From Rhizobacter sp. (GTDB lineage: Bacteria; Pseudomonadota; Gammaproteobacteria; Burkholderiales; Burkholderiaceae_C): 62,990 bases of DNA. The stretch spans positions 1-62,990 of the forward strand of contig JANXWV010000142.1 in the NCBI GenBank assembly GCA_025350965.1, read 5' to 3'. The notes under the pieces were generated by a model. The model searched no databases and was not told the origin of the DNA. It saw only the letters and a list, made by a program, of their open reading frames with translations. Positions 37,560-45,571 of this stretch are shown one piece after another (position 1 is the stretch's first letter; each line of letters opens with the position of its first letter). The position numbers and the translations under genes are program-made.

Positions 37560-38825
37560 TCAGACTCTGTCTTCGCTGCGCCTGCGGCGAATGCGGCTCT
37601 GAGCGCACAGCACCAGCAGGCCGGCGGCCACCAGCCACAGCCCGTCGCCTTCAGGCACCGGCGTGACGATCAGGCCGCGCGTGACGCCGGCTGCTGTGAG
37701 GGCGGTGCCGATGATCTGCATCGCATCGTTGATGCCGGCCGCGATGAAGCCCTTGATGCCGGCCAGCGGGCTGTCGATGTCGATCATCTTGCCGTTGGCA
37801 TACAGGAACGCGTGCTGCGCCTTGTTGCCGGCGATGTCGGACATGCCGATCACCTGCCCGAACGAGTTCACGCCCACCGCGAAACTGTTGGTGCCGCCCA
37901 GGGTGCCCAGGTCGAGCAGCTTGCCGCCGCTGTACAGAAACGCCCTTGTTGCGGTGTCGCCGGTGGCGTAGGCGTTGCCGATCACCTGCCCGACGCTGTT
38001 GATGGCAACGGCCGTGCTGGTGCTGCCGCCGAAGGTGCCCAGATCGAGCATGCGGCCAGCGTTCGCAAGGAACGCATGGCTCGCCGAGTTGCCGGTGAGG
38101 TAGGAGTCGCCGATCACCTGGCCAGAGTCGTTGATGGCGGCGGCGAAGCTGGTCGAGCCGCCGAGCGTTCCGAGGTCGAGCATCTTGCCGGCGCTGTACA
38201 GGAAGGCGTGGCTCGCGGCGTCCCCGGTGGTGTAGGCGCTGCCCACCACTTGCCCGGCATTGTTGATGCCTGCTGCGGCGCTGTACGAGCCGCCCAGCGT
38301 GCCCAGGTTGGTGAGCGTGCTGCCCGAGTACAGGAAGGCGTTGGTGCTGACGTTGCCGCGCGTGTCCGAGTAGCCCACCACCTGGCCCGCCGCGTTCATG
38401 CCGGCCACGTAGCTGCCGGTGCCGCCCAGCGTGCCGATGTCGGCCGTGCGGCCGTCGCTGTACAGGAACGCATGGTTGGCCGCATTGCCCACGGTGTACG
38501 ACTGCCCGGCCACTTGCCCTGCGGCGTTCACGTAGAACGCGCCGCTGCTGGTGCCGCCCAGGCCACCGATGTCGCGAATGCTGCCGCCGCTGTAGACGAA
38601 CGACGTGGTACCGCCTTTGGCCGTGAACGCCTGCCCGACGGCCACGCCGGTGGCACTGGCCGCCACCGGGCCCACGAAGGTGCCGCCGAGCGAGCCCAGG
38701 TCCTGGTAGCCGTAGCCCGAATTGGATTGGGCCGACGCACACGAACTCCAGCCCATCGACAGGACTGCAAGGACCGCAACGAGCGCAGTCGCTGCTGTCG
38801 GGCTGATTCGGAAAGAAGAACGCAT
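37560..38825 (-). CDS. HAF-repeat PEP-CTERM surface protein
   Basis: A 421-residue secreted protein: signal peptide (cut near ASAQS, residue ~33), then about eight tandem ~45-residue HAF repeats. Each has a LGTLGG-type turn, INxxGQVIG and HAFLYSxGK. The C-terminus has VPEGDGLWLVAAGL and RIRRRR, a variant PEP-CTERM. HAF repeats probably form a beta-propeller or solenoid at the cell surface. The Met at 38825 is chosen; 38840 is an alternative five codons upstream. It lies 27 bp upstream of fcl on the same strand relative to transcription, that is fcl is downstream and may be cotranscribed. Confidence 0.87.
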   Translation of the reverse strand: MRSSFRISPTAATALVAVLAVLSMGWSSCASAQSNSGYGYQDLGSLGGTFVGPVAASATGVAVGQAFTAKGGTTSFVYSGGSIRDIGGLGGTSSGAFYVNAAGQVAGQSYTVGNAANHAFLYSDGRTADIGTLGGTGSYVAGMNAAGQVVGYSDTRGNVSTNAFLYSGSTLTNLGTLGGSYSAAAGINNAGQVVGSAYTTGDAASHAFLYSAGKMLDLGTLGGSTSFAAAINDSGQVIGDSYLTGNSASHAFLANAGRMLDLGTFGGSTSTAVAINSVGQVIGNAYATGDTATRAFLYSGGKLLDLGTLGGTNSFAVGVNSFGQVIGMSDIAGNKAQHAFLYANGKMIDIDSPLAGIKGFIAAGINDAMQIIGTALTAAGVTRGLIVTPVPEGDGLWLVAAGLLVLCAQSRIRRRRSEDRV

Positions 38826-38992
38826 GGTGTTCCGTGACATGAAAGAAGTAGCAAAGCTGAGGTTAGTTGCGGCTGTTGACCGCTTGGTGGCGCACAGGCA
38901 CGAGCGCACCGTGCCGAACGGCTTACAGGGTTCGGTCGCGCGTTTGTCGCAGCCCTGAAACACTGCCATGCGACCCTCACAGTCAACATCGC

Positions 38993-39859
38993 ATGACTCA
39001 CCCCACGGACCCTGTCTTGAACGTACCCGCTGCTCCAACCTGCCCGCCAAGCGTGCCCAGCCCACGGCGCCGCAGCCTGCTGTTGGGGGCCGGCGCCAGC
39101 GTGGCACTGCTCGACGCGTGTGGCGGTGGCGGCAGCGCTTCGCCGCTGGCGGCGGCCGCTCCTCCGCCCGCACCAACGGCTGGGCCGACGCCGGCTCCGG
39201 CACCCACGCCGGCACCCACACCGAGCCCCACCACGATGCCTGCCGTGACCCCCTGGGCGGCCCGCCCCAATGCCGCCAGCGCGAGCGGTCAGGCCATCTA
39301 CGTGACCGACGTGGGCGTGAACGGCTCGCTGTGGTTCTCGAACGGAACGGCGTGGGTTTTGCTGGCTCCGCCTCTTACCCTTGCACACAAATTCAGCAAC
39401 GCGTTGATGGACGGCTCGATGGGCGCGAACACCGACGTCTACCTCGACGGCCACACGATCGCCGCCGGTGTGCTGGGGCCGGCGTCGGGCCTGCGCATCA
39501 CGGCGGCGTTCTCGTTCCCCGGCAGTGGCACCGGCAACAAGGCGCCGCAGATCAAGGCGTACTTCGGCGTGGGCACTTATCAATCGAGCTTCACCGGGCT
39601 GCTCGATACGCGCGACCAGTTCACGACGCAGAAGTCGTTCCTGCTGAGCGTGACCTTGCAGAACAAGAACTCGATGGCGGTCAACCAGATCCGCCCGAAC
39701 GACTACACGGGCGGCGTGAGCAGCAACCGCTTCGGTGACGCCGCCATCGACTTCACGCAGGCCGTGACCATCGGTCTGGGCGCGCTCAACAACGCCTCAT
39801 CGGCCAACGCGAACGACCAGCAGATGCTGGAGTGGTTCAGCATCGAACTGATCGCCTGA
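38993..39859 (+). CDS. Putative exported lipoprotein coupled to a GH39-like enzyme
   Basis: A 288-residue protein. The N-terminus has RRRSLLLGAGASVALLDACGGGG, which combines a twin-arginine-like start with a lipobox-like DAC (the LDAC is not a perfect lipobox). A Pro/Thr/Ala linker (about residues 60-85) precedes a beta-rich domain of ~200 residues with no family I recognise; IYVTDVGVNGSLWFSNGTAW and FTTQKSFLLSVTLQNKNS are typical segments, reminiscent of phage tail or receptor-binding domains. The TGA is one base from the ATG of the GH39-like gene, so the two are likely made together and may form one complex. Confidence 0.75.
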   Translation: MTHPTDPVLNVPAAPTCPPSVPSPRRRSLLLGAGASVALLDACGGGGSASPLAAAAPPPAPTAGPTPAPAPTPAPTPSPTTMPAVTPWAARPNAASASGQAIYVTDVGVNGSLWFSNGTAWVLLAPPLTLAHKFSNALMDGSMGANTDVYLDGHTIAAGVLGPASGLRITAAFSFPGSGTGNKAPQIKAYFGVGTYQSSFTGLLDTRDQFTTQKSFLLSVTLQNKNSMAVNQIRPNDYTGGVSSNRFGDAAIDFTQAVTIGLGALNNASSANANDQQMLEWFSIELIA

Positions 39860-39860
39860 C

Positions 39861-41060
39861 ATGCCGGTGACCGTGCCAGCGGTGCGCCAAGGCAGCATCG
39901 TCGTGCCGCAATCGGTGCCGGCCAACAGCGTGGGCGTGCGCGCCAGCCTTGAGCAGTTCACGTTCAGCACCATCGACGACTTTTTCAGCGCCGACGTTGC
40001 GCCCGAACTCGGCGCCAACGTGTTCAGCGGCACGCTGCAGGTGCACCCTCGGTTCGCTGGCATGCACTACCACCGCAGCGTGCCGACGGTGCGCCACGGC
40101 GTCGCGCGGAACATCGACTGCGCGGGCTGCAACTGGTCCGACGTGGCCCGTGCACTCGGCGCCTACGATTGGGGCGCGCTCGATGCCTTCGTGGCCACCG
40201 CAGCGGCTGCCGGGCGCGACATCGTCTACTGCTTCGTCAGCACGCCCACCTGGGCCTCGGCACGGCCCTTCGAGCCCGGCCACTACGTGAGCGGCGGCGA
40301 CGCCGAGCCCGCGCGCATCGAAGACCTCGGCGACTTCGCTGCGGCAGTCTGTGCGCGCTACAAAGCGAGAGGCACGCCGATCACCGCGTTCGAGATCTGG
40401 AACGAACCCAAGTACGACCGAGGCGGCGGGGTGGGCGCCGGCAACTACTTCACCGGCACGCCGGCGTCGCTGGCCGCGATGGCGCGCGCGGTGCACCGCA
40501 GCGTCAAGGCCATCGATGTGCAAGCGCTGGTGCTGTCACCCGCACCCACCGGCCTGGAATACGCCTGGGACCTCGGCGATGGCTCGGGCACGGATCACCT
40601 CAACAGCTTTCTCGCGGCACCCGATGGCGCGGGTGGCATCGGGCGCGACTGGGTCGACGCGGTCGCGTTCCACGCCTACTCGCACGACGGCTACAACAAC
40701 CTGTACGCGATCCCGCTGATGTTCGCCAACCTGCGGCGCTGCATGGCGAACAACGGGCTCGCGGGCAAGCCGGTATGGGTCACAGAGACGAGCGCCATCA
40801 CGCCGGCGCTGGCGAGCTTCACGCCCGAGCACCAACAGGCTTACATCGCCCGCACGCTGCTCTTGGCGCTGGGGGCGGGCGCCGAGCGCGTGGTCTGGTA
40901 CGCCTGGGACGACAGCCTCGGCTTTGCCGATCAACCGGCCGTGGCGGCCGAGTGGGACCGCCTGGTGGGGCTGCTCGCCGGGGCGCGCATCACGCTCGTC
41001 AATTCCCTGCGCAACAAGCAGGTGGCGGCCATCGTGAACGGGGATCGCTGGCTGGTCTAG
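39861..41060 (+). CDS. GH39-like glycoside hydrolase (copy 3, no signal peptide)
   Basis: A 399-residue protein with a short beta-rich N-terminus and a GH39-like barrel: FAGMHYHRSVPTVRHG, FEIWNEPKYD with likely acid/base Glu182, WVTETSAIT with likely nucleophile Glu309, and WYAWDDSLGFAD. Unlike copies 1 and 2 it has no signal peptide, starting MPVTVPAVRQGS. It may be the second half of a split gene, be exported with its lipoprotein-like neighbour, or act in the cytosol. Its frame differs from that of the preceding gene, so a single-base change could fuse them. Confidence 0.82.
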   Translation: MPVTVPAVRQGSIVVPQSVPANSVGVRASLEQFTFSTIDDFFSADVAPELGANVFSGTLQVHPRFAGMHYHRSVPTVRHGVARNIDCAGCNWSDVARALGAYDWGALDAFVATAAAAGRDIVYCFVSTPTWASARPFEPGHYVSGGDAEPARIEDLGDFAAAVCARYKARGTPITAFEIWNEPKYDRGGGVGAGNYFTGTPASLAAMARAVHRSVKAIDVQALVLSPAPTGLEYAWDLGDGSGTDHLNSFLAAPDGAGGIGRDWVDAVAFHAYSHDGYNNLYAIPLMFANLRRCMANNGLAGKPVWVTETSAITPALASFTPEHQQAYIARTLLLALGAGAERVVWYAWDDSLGFADQPAVAAEWDRLVGLLAGARITLVNSLRNKQVAAIVNGDRWLV

Positions 41061-41365
41061 CGGCGTGCCCCGCAGCGGGGCGGCGGGCAGGCGAAAACAT
41101 AGTCTGTTCGGCTCGCGAAGTGCGCATGACCCAAAGACGTGCATGTCACGCGCCTTGCCAATACTTCCGCCTGTCTGCTTCCACGCAGTCCCGTTCTTTT
41201 TCCGGGGCCCCAACAGCCCCAACCGCCCGAAGTGGCCGCCGCATCCCGGGGACTCGATCAAGGAGTCTCGATGCCAGTGGTGACCGTTAGGTGGCAGGTC
41301 GCCAGCGCCGAAATCAGTCGGGGCGGGCGATGTTGAACACGAGACTCACTACTTCAGGAGAATTC
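41061..41365. other. Non-coding gap before a PEP-CTERM gene
   Basis: About 305 bp with a GC-rich hairpin GCCCCGC-A-GCGGGGC just after the hydrolase stop (not followed by T) and a possible sigma-54 core, GG-N10-GC, at 41293-41306. I see no gene or RNA here. Confidence 0.4.
41292..41306 (+). promoter_or_regulatory. Possible sigma-54 -24/-12 element
   Basis: TGGCAGGTCGCCAGC has GG and GC ten bases apart, as sigma-54 promoters require, about 60 bp upstream of the PEP-CTERM start. PEP-CTERM genes are under sigma-54 control in some species. The -12 half lacks the usual TTGC, so this is weak. Confidence 0.25.
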
Positions 41366-42160
41366 ATGAAACTCAAGTACCTTGCAACGGCTGCAGCAGC
41401 AATGATCGCTGCTTCGCCGGCATTCGCTTTCCTCAGCGGTCCGGACGACGGCAACGCAGAAGTGTTCCTGACGGTCTGGTCGGCGACGGCAGCGTCGGGC
41501 GGCACCGGCAACATCAACAGCTCCTATACCTTGGACCTCGGCGTGTCGCTTCTCGACATGATCGCCAACAAGAACGTCAACAATTACATCAACGTGCTCC
41601 TTGGCAGCGACTCGCTGTTCAATACGTTCATCAGCACGGTGAACACGACCACACCCGGCGCGCTGCAATTCAACGTCACAGCTGCCACACGCGCCGGCCT
41701 GGACACGCCGACCAACGTGTTTCTCAGCACCGTCGCTGGCCCCACGTTGGGCAATATCAACAACCTCGCCCTTGAAAGCGCACTCGACCAGGTCGCCCTG
41801 TTCGTCGACGGTGTCAACGGCGTTGGCACGCACGGGACCCAGACCAATGGCTCGAGCGTGGCCACGTCTGGCAACGCGTATTTCATGACCAACAACTCGA
41901 ACATATGGGTCAACACGACCCCACTGAACTCGAAAGCCGCCGGCACGAACGCCGTCTTCGGTTCTTACACCCAGAACGGTTTTGGCCAGAGCTTGACGAC
42001 CACCAGCCAGTTCGCAGGCACGTTCTTCTTCGGTCAGTCGACTCCGAATGTGTATTCGCTGCAGTACCAGGTCGCGGCCGTTCCCGAGCCCACTGGCTAC
42101 GCGCTGGCATTGGCCGGCCTCGGCCTGATCGGCTTCGTCGGCGCCCGCCGCAAGTCGTAA
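41366..42160 (+). CDS. PEP-CTERM sorting-domain protein
   Basis: A 264-residue secreted protein with signal peptide (MKLKYLATAAAAMIAASPAF, cut at AFA). Its ~215-residue domain is rich in Asn, Thr and Ser and has no Cys; it reads like a repeat-free beta protein with DLGVSLLDMIANKNVNNYINV and FLSTVAGPTLGNI. The C-terminus is a classic PEP-CTERM: AVPEPTGYALALAGLGLIG, RRKS. CAGGAG is well placed before the ATG. It is probably cotranscribed with the PstS-like gene 109 bp downstream. Function beyond surface localisation is unknown. Confidence 0.9.
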   Translation: MKLKYLATAAAAMIAASPAFAFLSGPDDGNAEVFLTVWSATAASGGTGNINSSYTLDLGVSLLDMIANKNVNNYINVLLGSDSLFNTFISTVNTTTPGALQFNVTAATRAGLDTPTNVFLSTVAGPTLGNINNLALESALDQVALFVDGVNGVGTHGTQTNGSSVATSGNAYFMTNNSNIWVNTTPLNSKAAGTNAVFGSYTQNGFGQSLTTTSQFAGTFFFGQSTPNVYSLQYQVAAVPEPTGYALALAGLGLIGFVGARRKS

Positions 42161-42269
42161 TTCACTGATCGTCAAGCGGTACCTGCGGTGGGCCTGAGGG
42201 CCTGCCGTGGGGAGGCGTTCGCCACGAAACCGCGGTGAACCCTCACCCCACACCACTCAAAGGACATCC

Positions 42270-43676
42270 ATGAAACTCCACGTCATCGCCTTGGCCGCTG
42301 TTGCGGCCTTCGCTGGCAGCGCCCAAGCTGCCAAGCCGACCGCCCTCCAAGCCGCGGCGGCACCGTTCCAACTGAACATCCATGGCTCTTCTGCCCTGCA
42401 GAAGCTGGTCGAAGGCATGATCTCGCAGAACTGCGACGTACCGGCCGACTTCGCCATCTGGCGCAGTGCCAAGCAAACCTGGTTCGGCAGCACCACGGCC
42501 GACACCGCCGATGGCGCCTCGGCCAACATTTACTCGTGCGTGATGAAGGTCGGCAACGACTTCGGCGCCACATACGACAACCAGCTCGTCACCGTCTACA
42601 AGCGCGAAGCCGGTGGCTCGTCGCAAGGCGTGTACCCGGTGGCCAAGCGGGCTGCAGTGGCTGCGAACAACCAGAAGAGCATGCTTTTCTCGGGGTGCGA
42701 CGCCACCGCCGACACGCAAGCCGGCGGCACTTATGGTTTGTGCACCGGCGAATCGACCGCGCTTCCCGACATGGGTATTTCCGATCAGGAACCCGCCGTC
42801 TACAGCACGGCCATCAACCGTGCGTCGGCCTTCCCCGCCACACTGATCGTCAACGAGGCAACGGAATTCGAAGGCGGGGCGGCAGTGCCGTTTGCGCAGG
42901 CCGTGATGGGCCTTGTGGTGAACGACAAGCTCTACGCCGACCTGCAGGCCGACCAAGGTACCTCGGGTGTTCCGTCGGTGTCGTCGGTTGGCTTCGCAAA
43001 CTTGTGGGGTGGCAGCTACAACCCGGCCTTCGGGTGGAGCCCGCTGTGCAAGGATCCGTACAACTGCACGGCATTGACCTTGGCTAACACCAACATCAAC
43101 CTGGCAGTGCGCGCCATTGGTTCGGGCACTCGTGCAGCAGCCGGCCTGTTCTTCAACAACACGCCGTCGGGCAAGGTGTCCAAGCAGTGGGCCACGGGTT
43201 CGACCTCGAACACGTTCTCGGGTGCAGTGACCGGTGGTCGTTCCATATTCAACGCGTCGAGCGGCGGCAACGTCGTTGGCGCGCTCGACACCTGCGGCGA
43301 CGGCACGGCTGCCAGCCCGCGCTACTGCATCGGTATCCTGGGCCGCGAAACCGACCTGACCGGCAAGAAGGTCAAGTTTGTCAACGTGGACAACTCGGCC
43401 CCCGACACTGCCAAGATCGGTGGGTACGGCATCGTCTACGAAGCCACTTACCAGATCAGCTCGGCTGCACCGGCCGCCGCCAAGGCGCTGGGCGCGGCAT
43501 TTGGCACGGCGGCAGCCAAGCCGGTCAACATCAACCAGGCCTTCAACGGCCTGGGTGTGCTGGCTCTGCCTGGCGCGTGCGGTGCAACCTTCCCGTACGC
43601 GGGCGTTGAAGCCATTGTCTGCTCGCGCGTGACCCGCAACGGCAGCAGCAACAACACGCTGTCGATCGTCAAGTAA
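42270..43676 (+). CDS. PstS-like periplasmic binding protein
   Basis: A 468-residue exported protein (signal peptide ending SAQA). The fold resembles phosphate-type solute-binding proteins: NIHGSSALQKLVEGM near the start, DMGISDQEPAVYS, FAQAVMGLVVN, FANLWGGSYNPAFGW and AIGSGTRAA correspond to PstS landmarks. It is longer than PstS (~320) and Cys-rich, with pairs that could form disulfides. There are no Pst ABC genes here, so it may bind phosphate or another anion for sensing or adhesion. It has no PEP-CTERM tail. A clear terminator follows. SD AAAGGAC is six bases before the ATG. Confidence 0.75.
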   Translation: MKLHVIALAAVAAFAGSAQAAKPTALQAAAAPFQLNIHGSSALQKLVEGMISQNCDVPADFAIWRSAKQTWFGSTTADTADGASANIYSCVMKVGNDFGATYDNQLVTVYKREAGGSSQGVYPVAKRAAVAANNQKSMLFSGCDATADTQAGGTYGLCTGESTALPDMGISDQEPAVYSTAINRASAFPATLIVNEATEFEGGAAVPFAQAVMGLVVNDKLYADLQADQGTSGVPSVSSVGFANLWGGSYNPAFGWSPLCKDPYNCTALTLANTNINLAVRAIGSGTRAAAGLFFNNTPSGKVSKQWATGSTSNTFSGAVTGGRSIFNASSGGNVVGALDTCGDGTAASPRYCIGILGRETDLTGKKVKFVNVDNSAPDTAKIGGYGIVYEATYQISSAAPAAAKALGAAFGTAAAKPVNINQAFNGLGVLALPGACGATFPYAGVEAIVCSRVTRNGSSNNTLSIVK

Positions 43677-43734
43677 GTACCAAGAGGTCGTCCGCCGGCG
43701 CGTTGCCGACGGTTGGACGACTTGCAACGACCGC

Positions 43735-43758
43735 AAGGGGCCACGAGGCCCCTTGTTT
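43735..43758 (+). terminator. Intrinsic-type terminator
   Basis: AAGGGGCC and GGCCCCTT form a perfect 8-bp stem around ACGA, followed by GTTTATT. It lies 59 bases after the PstS-like gene and separates it from the TPS cluster. Confidence 0.85.
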
Positions 43759-43784
43759 ATTGGTGCGCGGGGCGGGCATCAAGA

Positions 43785-43800
43785 TGATCCGAACGGATCA
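43785..43800. promoter_or_regulatory. 16-bp palindrome upstream of tpsB (operator candidate)
   Basis: TGATCCG-AA-CGGATCA is a perfect 7-2-7 inverted repeat about 80 bp upstream of the TpsB start and just after the terminator, where a dimeric regulator could control the TPS cluster. No other copy was noticed. Confidence 0.5.
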
Positions 43801-43878
43801 CGTGCTACCGATATTCGTGCGCCGAACGGACTACATCTGTTCATTGCCGATTCATTGACCGTCGCCAGACTGCTCTTC

Positions 43879-45531
43879 ATGTTGTCGCGTCTGATGAGCT
43901 GCTTGCGGGCAGCGTTTTTTTTGGTGCCACTGGCCTTGCTGCCGGGCGGGGTTGGTGCGCAAACGCCAGAGATCGTTGCCGTCACGTTCGACATTCTCGA
44001 GTTCGAAGTTCAGGGCAACACGGTGCTGCCGGCGCAGGCCATCGAGGACGCCATCACGCCGTTCCTCGGCCTGACCAAGCAGATGTCCAACGTCGAGGCT
44101 GCGCGCACGGCGCTCGAGAAGGCCTACCAGGACCGTGGCTACCTCACCGTGTTCGTCGATGTGCCGCAGCAGCGCGTCAACGAAGGTGTCATCGTGCTGA
44201 GCGTGACGGAAGGGCGTGTTGCCCGCCTCAGCGTCACGGGCTCGCGCTACTTCTCGCAGGGCTATATCCGCGAGAAGGTGCCCGAGCTCGCCGATGGCAA
44301 GGTGCCCAACTTCAACGAGGTGCAGCGACAGCTGGCGCTCGTGAACCGCACCGAAGAGCGCCGCGTGCAACCCGTCATGCGGGCCGGCAAGGTGCCGGGC
44401 ACCGTCGAGACCGAGTTGAAGGTGGATGACCGCTTGCCACTCAGCGGCAGCGTCGAGATCAACAACCGCCATGCGGCCGACACCAAGCCGCTGCGCCTGT
44501 CGGCGACCGCGCGCTACGAGAACCTGTTTCAGCTCGACCACAGCGTGGCACTCACGCTGTCGACCGCGCCGCAGGCCACGAGTGAGTCGCGCGTGGTGTC
44601 GCTCACCTACACCATTCCCACCGCCGAACAGGCGGCGTGGGTGGGCTACGTCGTCAACTCCAACAGCTCGGTTGCGGCCATCGGTGACGTGAACGTGCTC
44701 GGCAAGGGCACGACGCTCGGGCTGCGGTACGTGCGGCCCATCTTGAGCACAGCTGACGAATCGCACAGCGTGACCTTCGGCGTGGACTACAAGGACATCG
44801 GTGAAGACGTTCGTGCGGGCACCGGCGTGATCTCGACCCCGCTGCGCTACCTGCCGTTCCAAGTGGCGTACAGCGGCACGTTCGACCACGCGCCGCAAAC
44901 GCAGACGCTGCTGAACCTGCAGATCGCTGCGGCGTTTCGCGACATTCTCAAACGCACCAACCCCGACTGCCCCGCCGGCGAGGTGGACCAGTTCGCCTGC
45001 AAGCGCCAGGGCGGTGACGGCAGCTTCGCGACCTTGCGCGGCGACCTTCGCCACTCCTTGCCGCTGGGTGCCACTGGCGCAGGCGGCACGGTGCATTTGC
45101 GCCTGGGTGGCCAAGTGGCAACCGGCCCGGTGCCCAGCGGCGAGCAGTTCACCATCGGCGGCGCCGAGTCGATACGCGGCTACCTCGAAGCCGAAGGCGC
45201 GGGCGACCGCGCGGTGCTCGGTTCGGTCGAATGGCGCTCGCCCGACTTTGCCTCGCGCGTGTCGGGTTGGGCGCAAGGTGCCGATGCCGCGAACCGTCTC
45301 TTCACGCAGTCGTATGCCCTCGCTTTCGCCGATGTGGGCCGTGCCTACACCGACGAGCCGGCAGCCGGGCAGGCCGCCCGCATTTCGCTCGCCGGTGTCG
45401 GCTTCGGGCTGCGCGTGAAGCTGCGCAAAGCCACCAGCGGCGAGTTCGACCTGGCCTGGCCGCTGAAGGCCACGACAGCTTCACCGTCGCGCAGCGCGCG
45501 CCTGCATTTCAAGCTGTCGTTCGAGCTTTGA
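43879..45531 (+). CDS. TpsB outer-membrane transporter (ShlB/FhaC/HecB family)
   Basis: A 550-residue outer-membrane protein that secretes one large TpsA partner. After a signal peptide ending GVGAQ, residues ~40-195 form two POTRA domains (FDILEFEVQGNTVLPAQAIE, then GYIREKVPELADG). The rest is a 16-strand barrel. The conserved tip motif appears as IRGY (R433) in GAESIRGYLEAEG, and LAFADVGRAY is the penultimate-strand signature. It is followed 40 bp on by a giant TpsA gene. Start at 43879 gives the best signal peptide, although an in-frame Met at 43753 exists. Confidence 0.92.
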   Translation: MLSRLMSCLRAAFFLVPLALLPGGVGAQTPEIVAVTFDILEFEVQGNTVLPAQAIEDAITPFLGLTKQMSNVEAARTALEKAYQDRGYLTVFVDVPQQRVNEGVIVLSVTEGRVARLSVTGSRYFSQGYIREKVPELADGKVPNFNEVQRQLALVNRTEERRVQPVMRAGKVPGTVETELKVDDRLPLSGSVEINNRHAADTKPLRLSATARYENLFQLDHSVALTLSTAPQATSESRVVSLTYTIPTAEQAAWVGYVVNSNSSVAAIGDVNVLGKGTTLGLRYVRPILSTADESHSVTFGVDYKDIGEDVRAGTGVISTPLRYLPFQVAYSGTFDHAPQTQTLLNLQIAAAFRDILKRTNPDCPAGEVDQFACKRQGGDGSFATLRGDLRHSLPLGATGAGGTVHLRLGGQVATGPVPSGEQFTIGGAESIRGYLEAEGAGDRAVLGSVEWRSPDFASRVSGWAQGADAANRLFTQSYALAFADVGRAYTDEPAAGQAARISLAGVGFGLRVKLRKATSGEFDLAWPLKATTASPSRSARLHFKLSFEL

Positions 45532-45571
45532 GCGCTTGCGCCAGAGCCTGTCGATGCCCCCGGAGATTTTC

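Noticed and set aside
41061..41090. Terminator after the third GH gene
   Set aside because: A short GC-rich hairpin exists, but it has a one-base loop and no T-run; I did not call it an intrinsic terminator.
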